64,000 nt of DNA from positions 113,627-177,626 of the forward strand of contig CAITIS010000057.1 of assembly GCA_903892515.1 (NCBI GenBank), given 5' to 3'. The notes beneath the pieces were generated by a model that made no database searches, was not told where the DNA came from, and saw only the letters and a list, made by a program, of their open reading frames with translations. The stretch comes from an uncultured Planctomycetota bacterium. GTDB lineage: Bacteria; Planctomycetota; Phycisphaerae; SM23-33. The translations under genes were made by a program, and so were the position numbers. Below are positions 17,020 through 25,170 of the stretch, in pieces. The first letter of the stretch is position 1. Every line of letters begins with the position of its first letter.

Positions 17020-18165
17020 ATGCCGCTGAACTGGATGCATAAAAAGCACGTTGGGCCCATTGGGCTGGACATCGGGTCCGAAGGCATTCGCATGCTGCAG
17101 CTATGCTCCATGCCTGACCGGTTGCAGGTGCTGGCGGCCGCGCGCCACCACTTTGCACCCAATGCCCTTGCCGCCCTGGATGCCGCCGGCCGTCGCCAGA
17201 TGCTCTCCGACGCCATTGGCCGCATGCTGGCCCAGAAGCACTTCAAGGGCCGCAGCGTGGTCAGCTGCCTGCGGACCGACGAACTCTGCATCAAGAACAT
17301 CCGCCTGCAGCACCTGGAGGAGCCCGCGCTCTCGCAGGCGGCGCTGTGGGAGTGCAAAGAGCGTTTCAGCTTCCCCGTCACGGCCGACCGGCTGCACGTC
17401 ATCAATGCCGGCGAGGTCAGGCAAGGCGCCGAGGTGCGCGATGAGATCCTGCTGATCTCGGCCTCTGAGACGGCGGTGAACGACCACGTGGCCATGCTGG
17501 CGCAGGTGAAGCTGTCGCCCGAGGCGATCGACGTTGAACCCAACGCCTTGTTTCGCGCCTACCAGCGGTTCCTGCGCCGGGCCGAAGACTCCGGGGCCGT
17601 CAGCGTCATCATCGACGTTGGGCTGAGCTCGACCAAGGTCATAATTTCTCGCGGCAAGACGATCCTGCTCGTCAAGGGCATCGACGTGGCCGGACAGAAG
17701 TTCAACGAGACGGTCGCCAAGGGATTAAACCTGAGCTATGCCGACGCCGTGCACCTGCGTCGCCGCGGCTTTGAAGACAAGCCCGGCACGGGCCCGGCGC
17801 CCGACCAGATTCAGTGGTCGGTGTTTGACGCCATTCGCAGCCAGGTCGAAGTTCTGGCGCACGAGATTTCGCTGTGTCTGCGGTACTGCTCGGTGACTTT
17901 CCGCGGCCTCAGGCCGGGGCAGATCACGCTGACGGGCGGCGAGGCGCATGATCCGTCGTTGGTGAAATTGCTGAGCGAGCAACTGAATTGCCCATGCGTG
18001 GTGGGCGAGCCGCTGCGGAATGTGGAACTGGGTGATGCTGACATGGACTCCGATCGCCGGAGCGTTCTGACGGAATGGTCTGTGGCGACGGGGCTGGCCT
18101 TGCGAGGGCTGCCAATGCCCGCCGGCCGAAGGGTTGAGCATGAGCGACATCGACTTTCTGCCTGA
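17020..18165 (+). CDS. pilM: PilM-like actin-fold pilus assembly ATPase
   Basis: The 381-residue protein has the actin/FtsA-like nucleotide site. The first phosphate motif is GLDIGSEGIRML, the second is IIDVGLSSTKVII, and the adenosine region is ITLTGGEAHDPSLVKLLSEQ. PilM is the cytoplasmic ring protein that binds the PilN N-terminus and connects the motor to the alignment complex. The ATG at 17020 is preferred over an in-frame TTG at 16996, because AGGAAGG lies just upstream and the protein's conserved part begins soon after. The 3' end overlaps the next gene by 26 bases. Confidence 0.85.
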   Translation: MPLNWMHKKHVGPIGLDIGSEGIRMLQLCSMPDRLQVLAAARHHFAPNALAALDAAGRRQMLSDAIGRMLAQKHFKGRSVVSCLRTDELCIKNIRLQHLEEPALSQAALWECKERFSFPVTADRLHVINAGEVRQGAEVRDEILLISASETAVNDHVAMLAQVKLSPEAIDVEPNALFRAYQRFLRRAEDSGAVSVIIDVGLSSTKVIISRGKTILLVKGIDVAGQKFNETVAKGLNLSYADAVHLRRRGFEDKPGTGPAPDQIQWSVFDAIRSQVEVLAHEISLCLRYCSVTFRGLRPGQITLTGGEAHDPSLVKLLSEQLNCPCVVGEPLRNVELGDADMDSDRRSVLTEWSVATGLALRGLPMPAGRRVEHERHRLSA

Positions 18166-18757
18166 GCGAATCCGCCTGCAGCGACAACGGCTGGCGCATC
18201 TGAAGCGGCAAGGGCTGCTGCTGCTGCTGTGCATAGCGGCCATGGCCGGCTTGACGGTCATCCGTCAGCACCGCATCGCGCAGGCGGCCGCCGACGTGAC
18301 GATGCTGAACAACTGCTATCGCAACATTCAGGACGACCTGGGACGCATTCCGCCGCTGGAGCATCTCATGGCCGACCTGATGATCAAGAAGCGGATCGAT
18401 GGCGAGCTGGGCAGCCGGACGGATTGCACGGCCGTGCTGGCCGAACTGTGCCGCGTGATGCCGGCCAACGTGTCGCTGCGTTCGCTGGAGATGCAGACGG
18501 CCGACTTCAAGACCGACAACAAGAGCGCCAGGCCCGTCGTCGACAGCTCGGCGGCCCAGCGCAGTGAAGAAGGGGTTAAGCGCGTGCGGATCGTGCTGGA
18601 AGGCCTGGCCCCGACCGACGTGGACATCGCCAACTTCATCGGGCAGCTTTCGTCGAGCTGCCTCTTTGAAGACGTGAACATGAGCTATTCCAAGAGTATT
18701 CCGTTCCGCGGCCGGGTGGCGCGGGAATTCCAGGCCAGTTGCTACCTGGCCAAGTGA
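18140..18757 (+). CDS. pilN: PilN-like inner membrane alignment protein
   Basis: The 205-residue protein has a short cytoplasmic N-terminus (SDIDFLPERIRLQRQRL) matching the INLLP-type PilM-binding peptide of PilN. One membrane segment follows (LLLLLCIAAMAGLTVI), then a periplasmic coiled/ferredoxin-like part (ELCRVMPANVSLRSLEMQTA and VRIVLEGLAPTDVDIANFIG). The gene overlaps the end of pilM. Known role: links the PilM ring to PilO and the secretin. Confidence 0.8.
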   Translation: MSDIDFLPERIRLQRQRLAHLKRQGLLLLLCIAAMAGLTVIRQHRIAQAAADVTMLNNCYRNIQDDLGRIPPLEHLMADLMIKKRIDGELGSRTDCTAVLAELCRVMPANVSLRSLEMQTADFKTDNKSARPVVDSSAAQRSEEGVKRVRIVLEGLAPTDVDIANFIGQLSSSCLFEDVNMSYSKSIPFRGRVAREFQASCYLAK

Positions 18758-18766
18758 GGCGTGCCG

Positions 18767-19303
18767 ATGCGAGTGCCCATAAACAAAGACAACCTGGCGA
18801 TGGTTCTGCTCGTGGCTGCCATTACGGCCGCGTTCATGCTGGTGGTGTACCGGCAGCAGTCCAAGGTGCTCGAGAGTTATCGGGCCCAGGCGCACCAGAC
18901 GCGGCTGGCGATGGAACGGGACAGCCAGAAGTCGCGCCAGGTGCCGCTGATGGTGCGCGAGATCGAGAGCATGAAGCAGCGTTTCAACAAGGACTGGGAC
19001 CGGCGCTTGCCGCAGCGGCAGGAACTGGGCGCGTTCCTGCGTGAGATCGCGGGCAACCTGGCCCAATCGAACCTTAGCAATACCATCACCCAGCCGGGCA
19101 ACCCGACCAAGGGCGCCCTGTACAACCGTTTGCCCATCACTATGAAGTTCGAGGGCGAGTTCACCTCGCTGACGAACTTTCTGCGGAACATCGACTCGAT
19201 GTCGCGACTGACGCGGATCGACCGGCTGACCATCAAGCCGGCCGAAAAGGAAGACTCGCTCGATATCGAGCTGGGCATGAACATTTATTTCACGGAACAG
19301 TAA
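18767..19303 (+). CDS. pilO: PilO-like inner membrane alignment protein
   Basis: The 178-residue protein has one N-terminal membrane segment (MVLLVAAITAAFMLVVY), a coiled-coil stretch (QSKVLESYRAQAHQTRLAME), and a small periplasmic domain with NRLPITMKFEGEFTSLTNFL and RIDRLTIKPAEKE, matching PilO. The ATG at 18767 is preferred to GTG at 18761, since GAGG at 18756-18759 then has normal spacing. Forms heterodimers with PilN in known systems. Confidence 0.8.
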   Translation: MRVPINKDNLAMVLLVAAITAAFMLVVYRQQSKVLESYRAQAHQTRLAMERDSQKSRQVPLMVREIESMKQRFNKDWDRRLPQRQELGAFLREIAGNLAQSNLSNTITQPGNPTKGALYNRLPITMKFEGEFTSLTNFLRNIDSMSRLTRIDRLTIKPAEKEDSLDIELGMNIYFTEQ

Positions 19304-19316
19304 CGAGGCAAGGCCC

Positions 19317-19991
19317 ATGGCAAACGCGGAAAATCCAGACTTCGGCGCCAAGTTGAAAGCGGAGCTGTTCCGTGACAAGAAGAAGCTTGCCATCATGTGC
19401 GTGCTGGTGGGCATCTGCGCCGTGATGGTCGTGCGGGCGGTCATTAAGATGAAGCCCTCGCCGGCCGTGGCGGCGGCTTCGCCCACGTCGACAGACCTGA
19501 CCTCCGCCACGCCCGAGCAGCAGATCGCCTCGGGCAGCGATGAGACTGCGTCGCAGCATCCAGCCGAGCAGAACCGGCGGCAGGAATACCTCACGAAGAT
19601 GGATCGCACGATTCGCCGCGACCTGTTCCGGCCCAACCTGGAAGCGTTCCCGACCAGCGGCACGCTGAGCGAGGTGGACATCGTGTCGGTCGCCTCCACC
19701 GGCGCCGAAGGGCCCGGCTACCTGGGCGAAATGGCCCAGCTGCTGTGCGACCAGCAGATGGTGCAGCGCGACCAGATCGAAAGGGTCAACACCATCCGCA
19801 TCGAGGCCCGCGCCCTGACGCTGCAATCGACCATTATGGGAAGCTGTCCCACAGCCCTGGTCAACGGCCAGGTGCTGTGCGTGGGTGATTCGATCAATCG
19901 GTTCAAGGTCCAAAGCATCTCCCCGACCGCCTGCGTGGTCAGCCGCGAAGGCATGGTCATCGAGGTGCCCATGACGAAAGAGAGACGTTAA
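19317..19991 (+). CDS. PilP/GspC-like periplasmic linker protein
   Basis: The 224 residues begin in the cytoplasm (AKLKAELFRDKKK) and cross the membrane once (LAIMCVLVGICAVMVVRAVI). A low-complexity periplasmic linker follows and then a small beta domain: CPTALVNGQVLCVGDSI and FKVQSISPTACVV resemble the HR domain of GspC/PilP, which docks on the secretin N0 domain. The position between pilO and the secretin is where pilP is found. Cross-family similarity is modest, so no symbol is given. Confidence 0.65.
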   Translation: MANAENPDFGAKLKAELFRDKKKLAIMCVLVGICAVMVVRAVIKMKPSPAVAAASPTSTDLTSATPEQQIASGSDETASQHPAEQNRRQEYLTKMDRTIRRDLFRPNLEAFPTSGTLSEVDIVSVASTGAEGPGYLGEMAQLLCDQQMVQRDQIERVNTIRIEARALTLQSTIMGSCPTALVNGQVLCVGDSINRFKVQSISPTACVVSREGMVIEVPMTKERR

Positions 19992-20012
19992 TGCCATAAC
20001 TGTTTCACGGCG

Positions 20013-20088
20013 CCACGGAGCGCCGCCATGGCATCAATGCTTCAGAAGCGGTCAGTGGCCTTGGGTAGGGCTTCTGACAACCTAGTAA
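20013..20088 (+). promoter_or_regulatory. Two hairpins between the PilP-like gene and the secretin
   Basis: A perfect CGGCGC/GCGCCG hairpin lies near 20014-20030. A wider AGAAGC...GCTTCT pair encloses about 20 nt near 20044-20075. Neither has a T run. They may set mRNA segment stability or attenuate expression before the secretin. Confidence 0.4.
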
Positions 20089-20098
20089 GGAGATACCC

Positions 20099-22030
20099 AT
20101 GTTTCTGTGTCTAAAAAGACTGTTGGCGCTTGCGCCGGCTGTGTGGCTGGCTGCCGCGCTGGTGGGGATGGGACCGGGGTTGGTCCAAGCTGGAAATGGC
20201 GCGCCCGCAGAGGCGGGCTCCCAGCCGTCGTCGGGCAAGCCAGGCGTGGCGGTGAGCGAGGCCGGCACGGTCGACCTCAATGCCCAGGGCGCCGACCTGC
20301 GACAAGTGCTGCAACTGCTCTCCACGCAAAGCCGCATCAACATCGTCGCCAGCAAGGAAGTCAGCGGCACGGTGACGGCGGACCTGTACGGGGTGACCTT
20401 TAACGAAGCCTTGGATGCCGTGCTGAAGTCGGCCGGCTTCGTGTACGTCCGCGACGGCAACTTTGTGTACGTGTACACGCCCAAGCAACTGGAAGACATC
20501 GAAGCCGCCCGGCGTAAGCTCGAAACCAAGGTTTTCCACCTCAACTACATCACCTGTGCCGACACCAAGGTGCTCATCACTCCCATGCTCAGCAAGGAAG
20601 GTCTGATCTCGACGACCCCGCCGGCTGCGCAGGGCGTGGCCAGCGCCAAGGATCAAGCCGGCGGCAACGCCCTGGCCAACGAGGACGTGCTGGTCGTGCA
20701 CGACTTCCCCGAGGTCATGGAAAAGGTCACCAGCCTCATTCGCGAACTGGACGTGCCGCCTCAGCAGGTCATGATCGAGGCCACCATGCTGCGGGCGACG
20801 CTGGATGAATCCAACGCGCTGGGCATCGATTTCAACGTGCTGGCCGGAGTGGATTTCGGGGCTGTGGGGCAAGCGGGCGATCTTCCTCCGGCCGTCAAGA
20901 TCCCGGTCAACGCCAACGCCGCCGTCTTCAACAGCGACGTCAATACCGGAATGCCCTCCGGTGGCCTGTCCATTGGCTTTATCTCCAGCAACGTCTCGTT
21001 CGTCATCCGCGCTCTGGAGACGGTGACCGACGTGGCCGTCATGGCCAACCCCAAGCTGCTGGTCATGAACAAGCAGCGTGGCGAAGTGCTGGTCGGCAAC
21101 CGCGACGGCTACCTGACGACCACCTACACCGAGACGACCTCGACGCAGACCGTCCAGTTCCTGGAGACGGGCACGCGGCTGATCGTCCGGCCGTACATCT
21201 ACACCGACGGCAGCGTCCGGTTGGAAATTCACCCCGAAGACTCCACCGGCGGCGTCACGGCCCAGAACCTGCCCTTCGAAGAGACGACGGAAGTGACGAC
21301 CAACGTCCGCGTGCAGGATGGGCACACGATCATCATCGGCGGCCTGTTCCGTGAGAAGACCACCAACAGCCGCACGCAGATCCCCGGGCTGGGAAACATT
21401 CCCATCGCCGGCACGCTGTTCCGCAATCGCAGCGACGCGACCAAGCGTGAAGAAGTCATCATTTTGCTCACACCGCACATCATCAAGCAGAACGCCGCCG
21501 AGGCCGTGGGCGAACTGGCCAAGGATCAGATCGAGCGCTTCCGCGCCGGCATGCGGCAAGGGATGCTGTGGTTTGGCCGCGACCGCCTGGCCCAGGCGCA
21601 CATGAACTGGGCCCGGCAGCACTTGGCCGCGGGGCAGTACGACCGGGCGCTGTGGGACGTGGAACTGGCCCTGTCGCTGGAGTCGCGCATGGAAGAAGCC
21701 CTGCAAATGAAGGAGCAGCTGACGCGGCAGGCCATCTGGGCGCACGAGCCGCGCCACTCGGCCGTCAAGTACGTCGTGCAGGCGATGATGATGCAGGAAC
21801 TGGGCAAGCCGGTGGGTGAAGTCATACCGCCGCTGCGTCCCAGAGACCCCGCCGTGCTGGACGAGAAGGTCAAGCAGGTCTTCGGCATCGAGGAAATTCC
21901 GCAGTTGCCGCTGAAGGACTACGGCCTGAACTCCAAGGACATGCCCGTCGAGCCGCTGCCTGACGAGGCCGTGCCTGGGACGCCCAAGCCTGATGCGGAA
22001 GCTTCGTCCCAGCCCTCCGGCGGCGAGTAA
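20099..22030 (+). CDS. Secretin (PilQ/GspD-like) with C-terminal TPR-like extension
   Basis: The 643-residue protein forms the outer-membrane pore. It starts with a signal peptide (ALAPAVWLAAALVGMG). An N0/STN-like domain lies at about 51-125 (DLRQVLQLLSTQSRINIVAS), and the next repeat runs to about 225. The secretin core has VMANPKLLVMNKQRGEVLVG and the signature VRVQDGHTIIIGGLFREK...IPGLGNIPIAGTLFR ending EEVIILLTPHII. After the core, about 170 residues include a helical repeat region (AHMNWARQHLAAGQYDRALW, DVELALSLESRMEEALQM) and a Pro-rich tail; most secretins lack this. AAGGAG lies 7 nt before the ATG. Confidence 0.9.
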   Translation: MFLCLKRLLALAPAVWLAAALVGMGPGLVQAGNGAPAEAGSQPSSGKPGVAVSEAGTVDLNAQGADLRQVLQLLSTQSRINIVASKEVSGTVTADLYGVTFNEALDAVLKSAGFVYVRDGNFVYVYTPKQLEDIEAARRKLETKVFHLNYITCADTKVLITPMLSKEGLISTTPPAAQGVASAKDQAGGNALANEDVLVVHDFPEVMEKVTSLIRELDVPPQQVMIEATMLRATLDESNALGIDFNVLAGVDFGAVGQAGDLPPAVKIPVNANAAVFNSDVNTGMPSGGLSIGFISSNVSFVIRALETVTDVAVMANPKLLVMNKQRGEVLVGNRDGYLTTTYTETTSTQTVQFLETGTRLIVRPYIYTDGSVRLEIHPEDSTGGVTAQNLPFEETTEVTTNVRVQDGHTIIIGGLFREKTTNSRTQIPGLGNIPIAGTLFRNRSDATKREEVIILLTPHIIKQNAAEAVGELAKDQIERFRAGMRQGMLWFGRDRLAQAHMNWARQHLAAGQYDRALWDVELALSLESRMEEALQMKEQLTRQAIWAHEPRHSAVKYVVQAMMMQELGKPVGEVIPPLRPRDPAVLDEKVKQVFGIEEIPQLPLKDYGLNSKDMPVEPLPDEAVPGTPKPDAEASSQPSGGE

Positions 22031-22043
22031 CAAGTTTTTTTGC

Positions 22044-22080
22044 CCAGGCCTGTCAAAATGACAAATATGCACAGGCCTGG
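22044..22080. promoter_or_regulatory. Inverted repeat between secretin and TPR lipoprotein
   Basis: The perfect arms CCAGGCCTGT (22044-22053) and ACAGGCCTGG (22071-22080) enclose a smaller TGTCA/TGACA pair. A run of seven T (22035-22041) comes before, not after, so it is not a + strand intrinsic terminator. It could be a processing site or an operator. Confidence 0.5.
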
Positions 22081-22102
22081 TAAGAAGCCAAGGAGCTTCG
22101 TT

Positions 22103-23302
22103 ATGAAACGTATTGTGATCGCAATGACATTGTTGCTGCTTCTGGCGGGATGCCAGCAGACCCAGATGGTGAACGAGCGGGCCGCGGCCAAGCAGCGTTG
22201 GCAGAGTGCCCGGGCGGTGGTCATCTGCGGCGTGGGTAACGAGTATCTCAAGGTCGGCGAACTGGACAAGGCTCAGGCCAACGCCGAAGAGGCGCTGCAT
22301 CTGCAGGAAGATATGTTGGCTGGCCGGATACTGCTGGCCAAGGTGCATCTGGAGAAGGGCCGGTACGGCGAAGCCGCCGCGGAGCTGCAGAAGGCCCAGG
22401 CCCTGGCGCCGCACAGCGCTCAGATTCCGTACCTGATGGGCATCGCCCTGGAGAAGCGTGGCCAGTGGGATGACGCCCTGGAAAGCTACCGACAGGCGAT
22501 GGCCATGGACGAGTCGAACAACGCCTATGTCATGGCCACGGCCGAGGTGCTGGTGGCCAAGGGCCAGCCCAAAGAGGCCTTCTCGCTGCTGTCGGTTCGG
22601 TTGGCCAAGACCGAAGGCGAGGCGGGCATGCTGAGCCTGACGGGCGAGGCGGCTCTCCAGGCCGACGAACCCGCCAAGGCGGCCGAGTTCTATCAGCGGG
22701 CGCTGGACCTGCGCAAGGATGACCTGACGATGCGCGAGGGTCTGGCCAAGTCGCACTACTTCGCCGGTCATTACAACGACGCCCTGGTGCAACTCCGCAA
22801 GTTGGCCGAGAACGTCGAGTACAAGGACAAAGTCGGCTGGGTGTATTCCATGATGGGCGACTGCCTGCTGGCGATAGGGCGGACGGCCGATGCCAAGAGC
22901 GCCTACGAACTCGCCAGCCGGCTGAACCCCGGCGAGGCGCAGGTGTGGGTGGGCCTGGCCAAGACCGCCCTGGCCGTGAAGGACAACGACCGTGCAACTC
23001 TGTCGGCCAAGCGGGCGCTGGCTATTGAGCCTACGCTGGCCGAGGGCAGCCTGCTGCTGGGTTACGCCATGTTCCGCCAGGGCCAGATCGACGGGGCCAT
23101 ACAAGTTCTGGAGACTGGCGCCAAACAGCATCCAGAGGATTCCCTGATTCGTTGCGCCCTGGGTCGATGCTACGAAGCCAAGGGCCTGAATGCACGAGCG
23201 ACGGATTGTTACGCCCAGGCGCTCAAGAGCGATCCGGACAGCGCGTTGGCCAAGGGCCTGCTGGCGTCGGCCGACGAGCGTCGCAATGCCTCGGCAGAGT
23301 AG
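22103..23302 (+). CDS. TPR-repeat lipoprotein
   Basis: The 399-residue protein has a lipoprotein signal with lipobox LLLLLAGC, so the mature protein starts with an acylated Cys. The remainder is tandem TPR helices, for example KVGELDKAQANAEEALHLQE, GRYGEAAAELQKAQALAP and GHYNDALVQLRKLAENVEYK. The ATG at 22103 is used; AAGGAG lies upstream and the signal starts there. Position after the secretin suggests a pilotin or PilF-like role (secretin assembly or outer-membrane targeting), though it is longer than PilF. Confidence 0.82.
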   Translation: MKRIVIAMTLLLLLAGCQQTQMVNERAAAKQRWQSARAVVICGVGNEYLKVGELDKAQANAEEALHLQEDMLAGRILLAKVHLEKGRYGEAAAELQKAQALAPHSAQIPYLMGIALEKRGQWDDALESYRQAMAMDESNNAYVMATAEVLVAKGQPKEAFSLLSVRLAKTEGEAGMLSLTGEAALQADEPAKAAEFYQRALDLRKDDLTMREGLAKSHYFAGHYNDALVQLRKLAENVEYKDKVGWVYSMMGDCLLAIGRTADAKSAYELASRLNPGEAQVWVGLAKTALAVKDNDRATLSAKRALAIEPTLAEGSLLLGYAMFRQGQIDGAIQVLETGAKQHPEDSLIRCALGRCYEAKGLNARATDCYAQALKSDPDSALAKGLLASADERRNASAE

Positions 23303-23311
23303 GAGACAGCC

Positions 23312-24751
23312 TTGACCATTGCCAAACGGCTAGGACTGGCGAGCGTGGCGCTGATTTCCCTGGGCGCCAGCGCCGCGTATTACGCCACCATCATGGCCAT
23401 GCGCGGGTACCAGACGCAGGCCCGGCGCCTGGACTACCTGGTCCTGGCGCTGGTGGCGGCGCTGGCCAGCTTGTTGCTGGTGCTGTTCTGGCGCAGCGTC
23501 CACCAGACCGTCAAGAGCATCTCCCAGCAGCTTGATCGCATGGTCAAAGAGCATCAATACGGGCTGGTGATGATCGAAGAAGGGCACGAGCTGGCCCAGA
23601 TCACCGGCCCGCTGAATCGCTTCCTGACGCTGGTGCGCGGCGACATCAACCACTTGCAGGAAGAGAGTCGCGAACTGCAGATCCAGTCGCGCATCGCCGA
23701 CGCCGAGAAGAAGAACGCCGAGGCCATCATCATCTCCATCACCGATGCGGTGGTGGTGACCAACCGCTTCGACGAGCTCATCCTGGCCAACCAGGGCGCC
23801 GAGGATCTGCTGGGCTTCAAGCTCGAGCACAGCCTGCGCAAGAACATCGACCACATCATGCAGGACGGCACGCTGGTGCGGCTGATCCGCGAAACCCGCT
23901 CGGGCGGGCGCAGCTTCACGCGTAAGGTCGTCGAGCACACCATCGACCAGAAGGCCCAGCCCAAGATATTCAACGTCACGCTCTCGTGCGTGATGACGGC
24001 CCAGGGCGAGGTCGCCGGCGTGGTGGCCGTGCTGCACGACGTGACGCGCGAGAAAGAAATCGCGCAGATGAAGACGGACTTCGTATCCAACGTCTCGCAC
24101 GAGCTGCGCACGCCGCTGTCGAGCATCAAGGCGTACGTGGAGATGCTGGTTGACGGCGAGGCCCAGGACGAGAAGACCCGGCGCGAGTTCTACGACACGA
24201 TCGCCAGCGAGGCCGAGCGGCTCAGCCGGCTGATCGACAACATCCTGAACATTTCGCGCATCGAATCGGGCGTGGTCCGCGTCGTCCGCGAGCCGGTGAA
24301 CCTGACCGAGGTGGTGAAGCACGTGCTGGACGTGCTGGCCCCGCAGGCCAAGGCCAAGAATATTCGGCTGGCCGATCGCCTGGTGCCCGTGACGCACCAG
24401 GTCGAGGCCGACAAGGACATGATTTACCAGGCCGTGCTGAACCTGGCCAGCAACGCCCTGAAGTACACGCCCGACGGCGGCACGGTCTCGGTGAGCACCG
24501 ATATCGACGAGCGTCGCGGGCTGGCGGTCTTCGAGGTCACCGACACGGGCGTGGGCATCAGCCCGGCCGACCTGCCGCACATTTTCGACAAGTTCTATCG
24601 CGTGCAGAGCCACACCAAGATGGCCAAGGGCACCGGCCTGGGCTTAACGCTGGTAAAGCACATTATCGAGACCGTCCATGGCGGCAAGCTGGCCGTGACC
24701 AGCGAAGCCGGGCGGGGCAGCACGTTCAGCTTTGAACTGCCGGTTCTCTAG
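23312..24751 (+). CDS. Membrane PAS sensor histidine kinase
   Basis: The 479 residues start with TTG, supported by AGGAG 6 nt upstream. Two membrane segments occur (ASVALISLGASAAYYATIMA and VLALVAALASLLLVLFW) with almost no periplasmic loop. A PAS domain spans about 140-250. HisKA has H263 in SHELRTPLSSIKAYVEML. HATPase motifs are the N box LNLASNALKYT, G1 DTGVGIS, F FDKFYRV and G2 GTGLGLTLVKHI. All catalytic motifs look intact. With little periplasmic part, it probably senses a cytoplasmic or membrane signal. The receiver encoded next is its likely partner. It is embedded in the pilus cluster between the TPR lipoprotein and PilB. Confidence 0.9.
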   Translation: MTIAKRLGLASVALISLGASAAYYATIMAMRGYQTQARRLDYLVLALVAALASLLLVLFWRSVHQTVKSISQQLDRMVKEHQYGLVMIEEGHELAQITGPLNRFLTLVRGDINHLQEESRELQIQSRIADAEKKNAEAIIISITDAVVVTNRFDELILANQGAEDLLGFKLEHSLRKNIDHIMQDGTLVRLIRETRSGGRSFTRKVVEHTIDQKAQPKIFNVTLSCVMTAQGEVAGVVAVLHDVTREKEIAQMKTDFVSNVSHELRTPLSSIKAYVEMLVDGEAQDEKTRREFYDTIASEAERLSRLIDNILNISRIESGVVRVVREPVNLTEVVKHVLDVLAPQAKAKNIRLADRLVPVTHQVEADKDMIYQAVLNLASNALKYTPDGGTVSVSTDIDERRGLAVFEVTDTGVGISPADLPHIFDKFYRVQSHTKMAKGTGLGLTLVKHIIETVHGGKLAVTSEAGRGSTFSFELPVL

Positions 24752-24760
24752 GAGGAACTT

Positions 24761-25168
24761 ATGACCAGGGTGATGAGAATCGTGGTGGCCGATGACGAAT
24801 CGCACATTCGGCACGTGGTGTCGATGAAGCTCACCAACGCGGGCTATTCGGTGATGACGGCCATGGATGGCGAAGAGGCGCTGGAGCTGTGCCTAGCCGA
24901 GGAGCCGGACATGCTCATCACGGATTACCAGATGCCATTCCTGACCGGCGCCGAGGTGGCCAAGCGCGTGCATGCGCATGACGCCCTCAAAACATTGCCC
25001 GTACTGATGTTGACCGCGCGGGGTGCCGATATCGAAGCACAGGAGATGAGCGAGGCCGGCATCGCCGACGTGCTGAGTAAACCCTTCAGTCCGCGTGAAG
25101 TGCTCAACAAGGTGCAAGGCCTGCTGCGTGGCGCCCCCAGCGCCGCCGCCACGGGAGAAACGGCGTAA
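24761..25168 (+). CDS. Single-domain response regulator (CheY-like receiver)
   Basis: The 135-residue protein is a receiver domain only: acidic pair D11-D12 (VVADDE), phospho-acceptor D55 (LITDYQMP), conserved T86 (MLTARG) and K107 (SKPFSP). There is no DNA-binding or enzyme domain, so output must be by protein contact, as in CheY or PilG/PilH. AGGAGG precedes the ATG, and it lies 9 nt after the kinase gene. A plausible target is a pilus motor or the following HD-GYP protein; this is inference. Confidence 0.92.
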   Translation: MTRVMRIVVADDESHIRHVVSMKLTNAGYSVMTAMDGEEALELCLAEEPDMLITDYQMPFLTGAEVAKRVHAHDALKTLPVLMLTARGADIEAQEMSEAGIADVLSKPFSPREVLNKVQGLLRGAPSAAATGETA

Positions 25169-25170
25169 AA

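Noticed and set aside
20111..23131. A 1006-codon open frame on the minus strand opposite the secretin and TPR genes
   Set aside because: It is the antisense of two well-supported genes in high-GC DNA; its composition (Gln/His/Arg/Leu-rich) has no family pattern.
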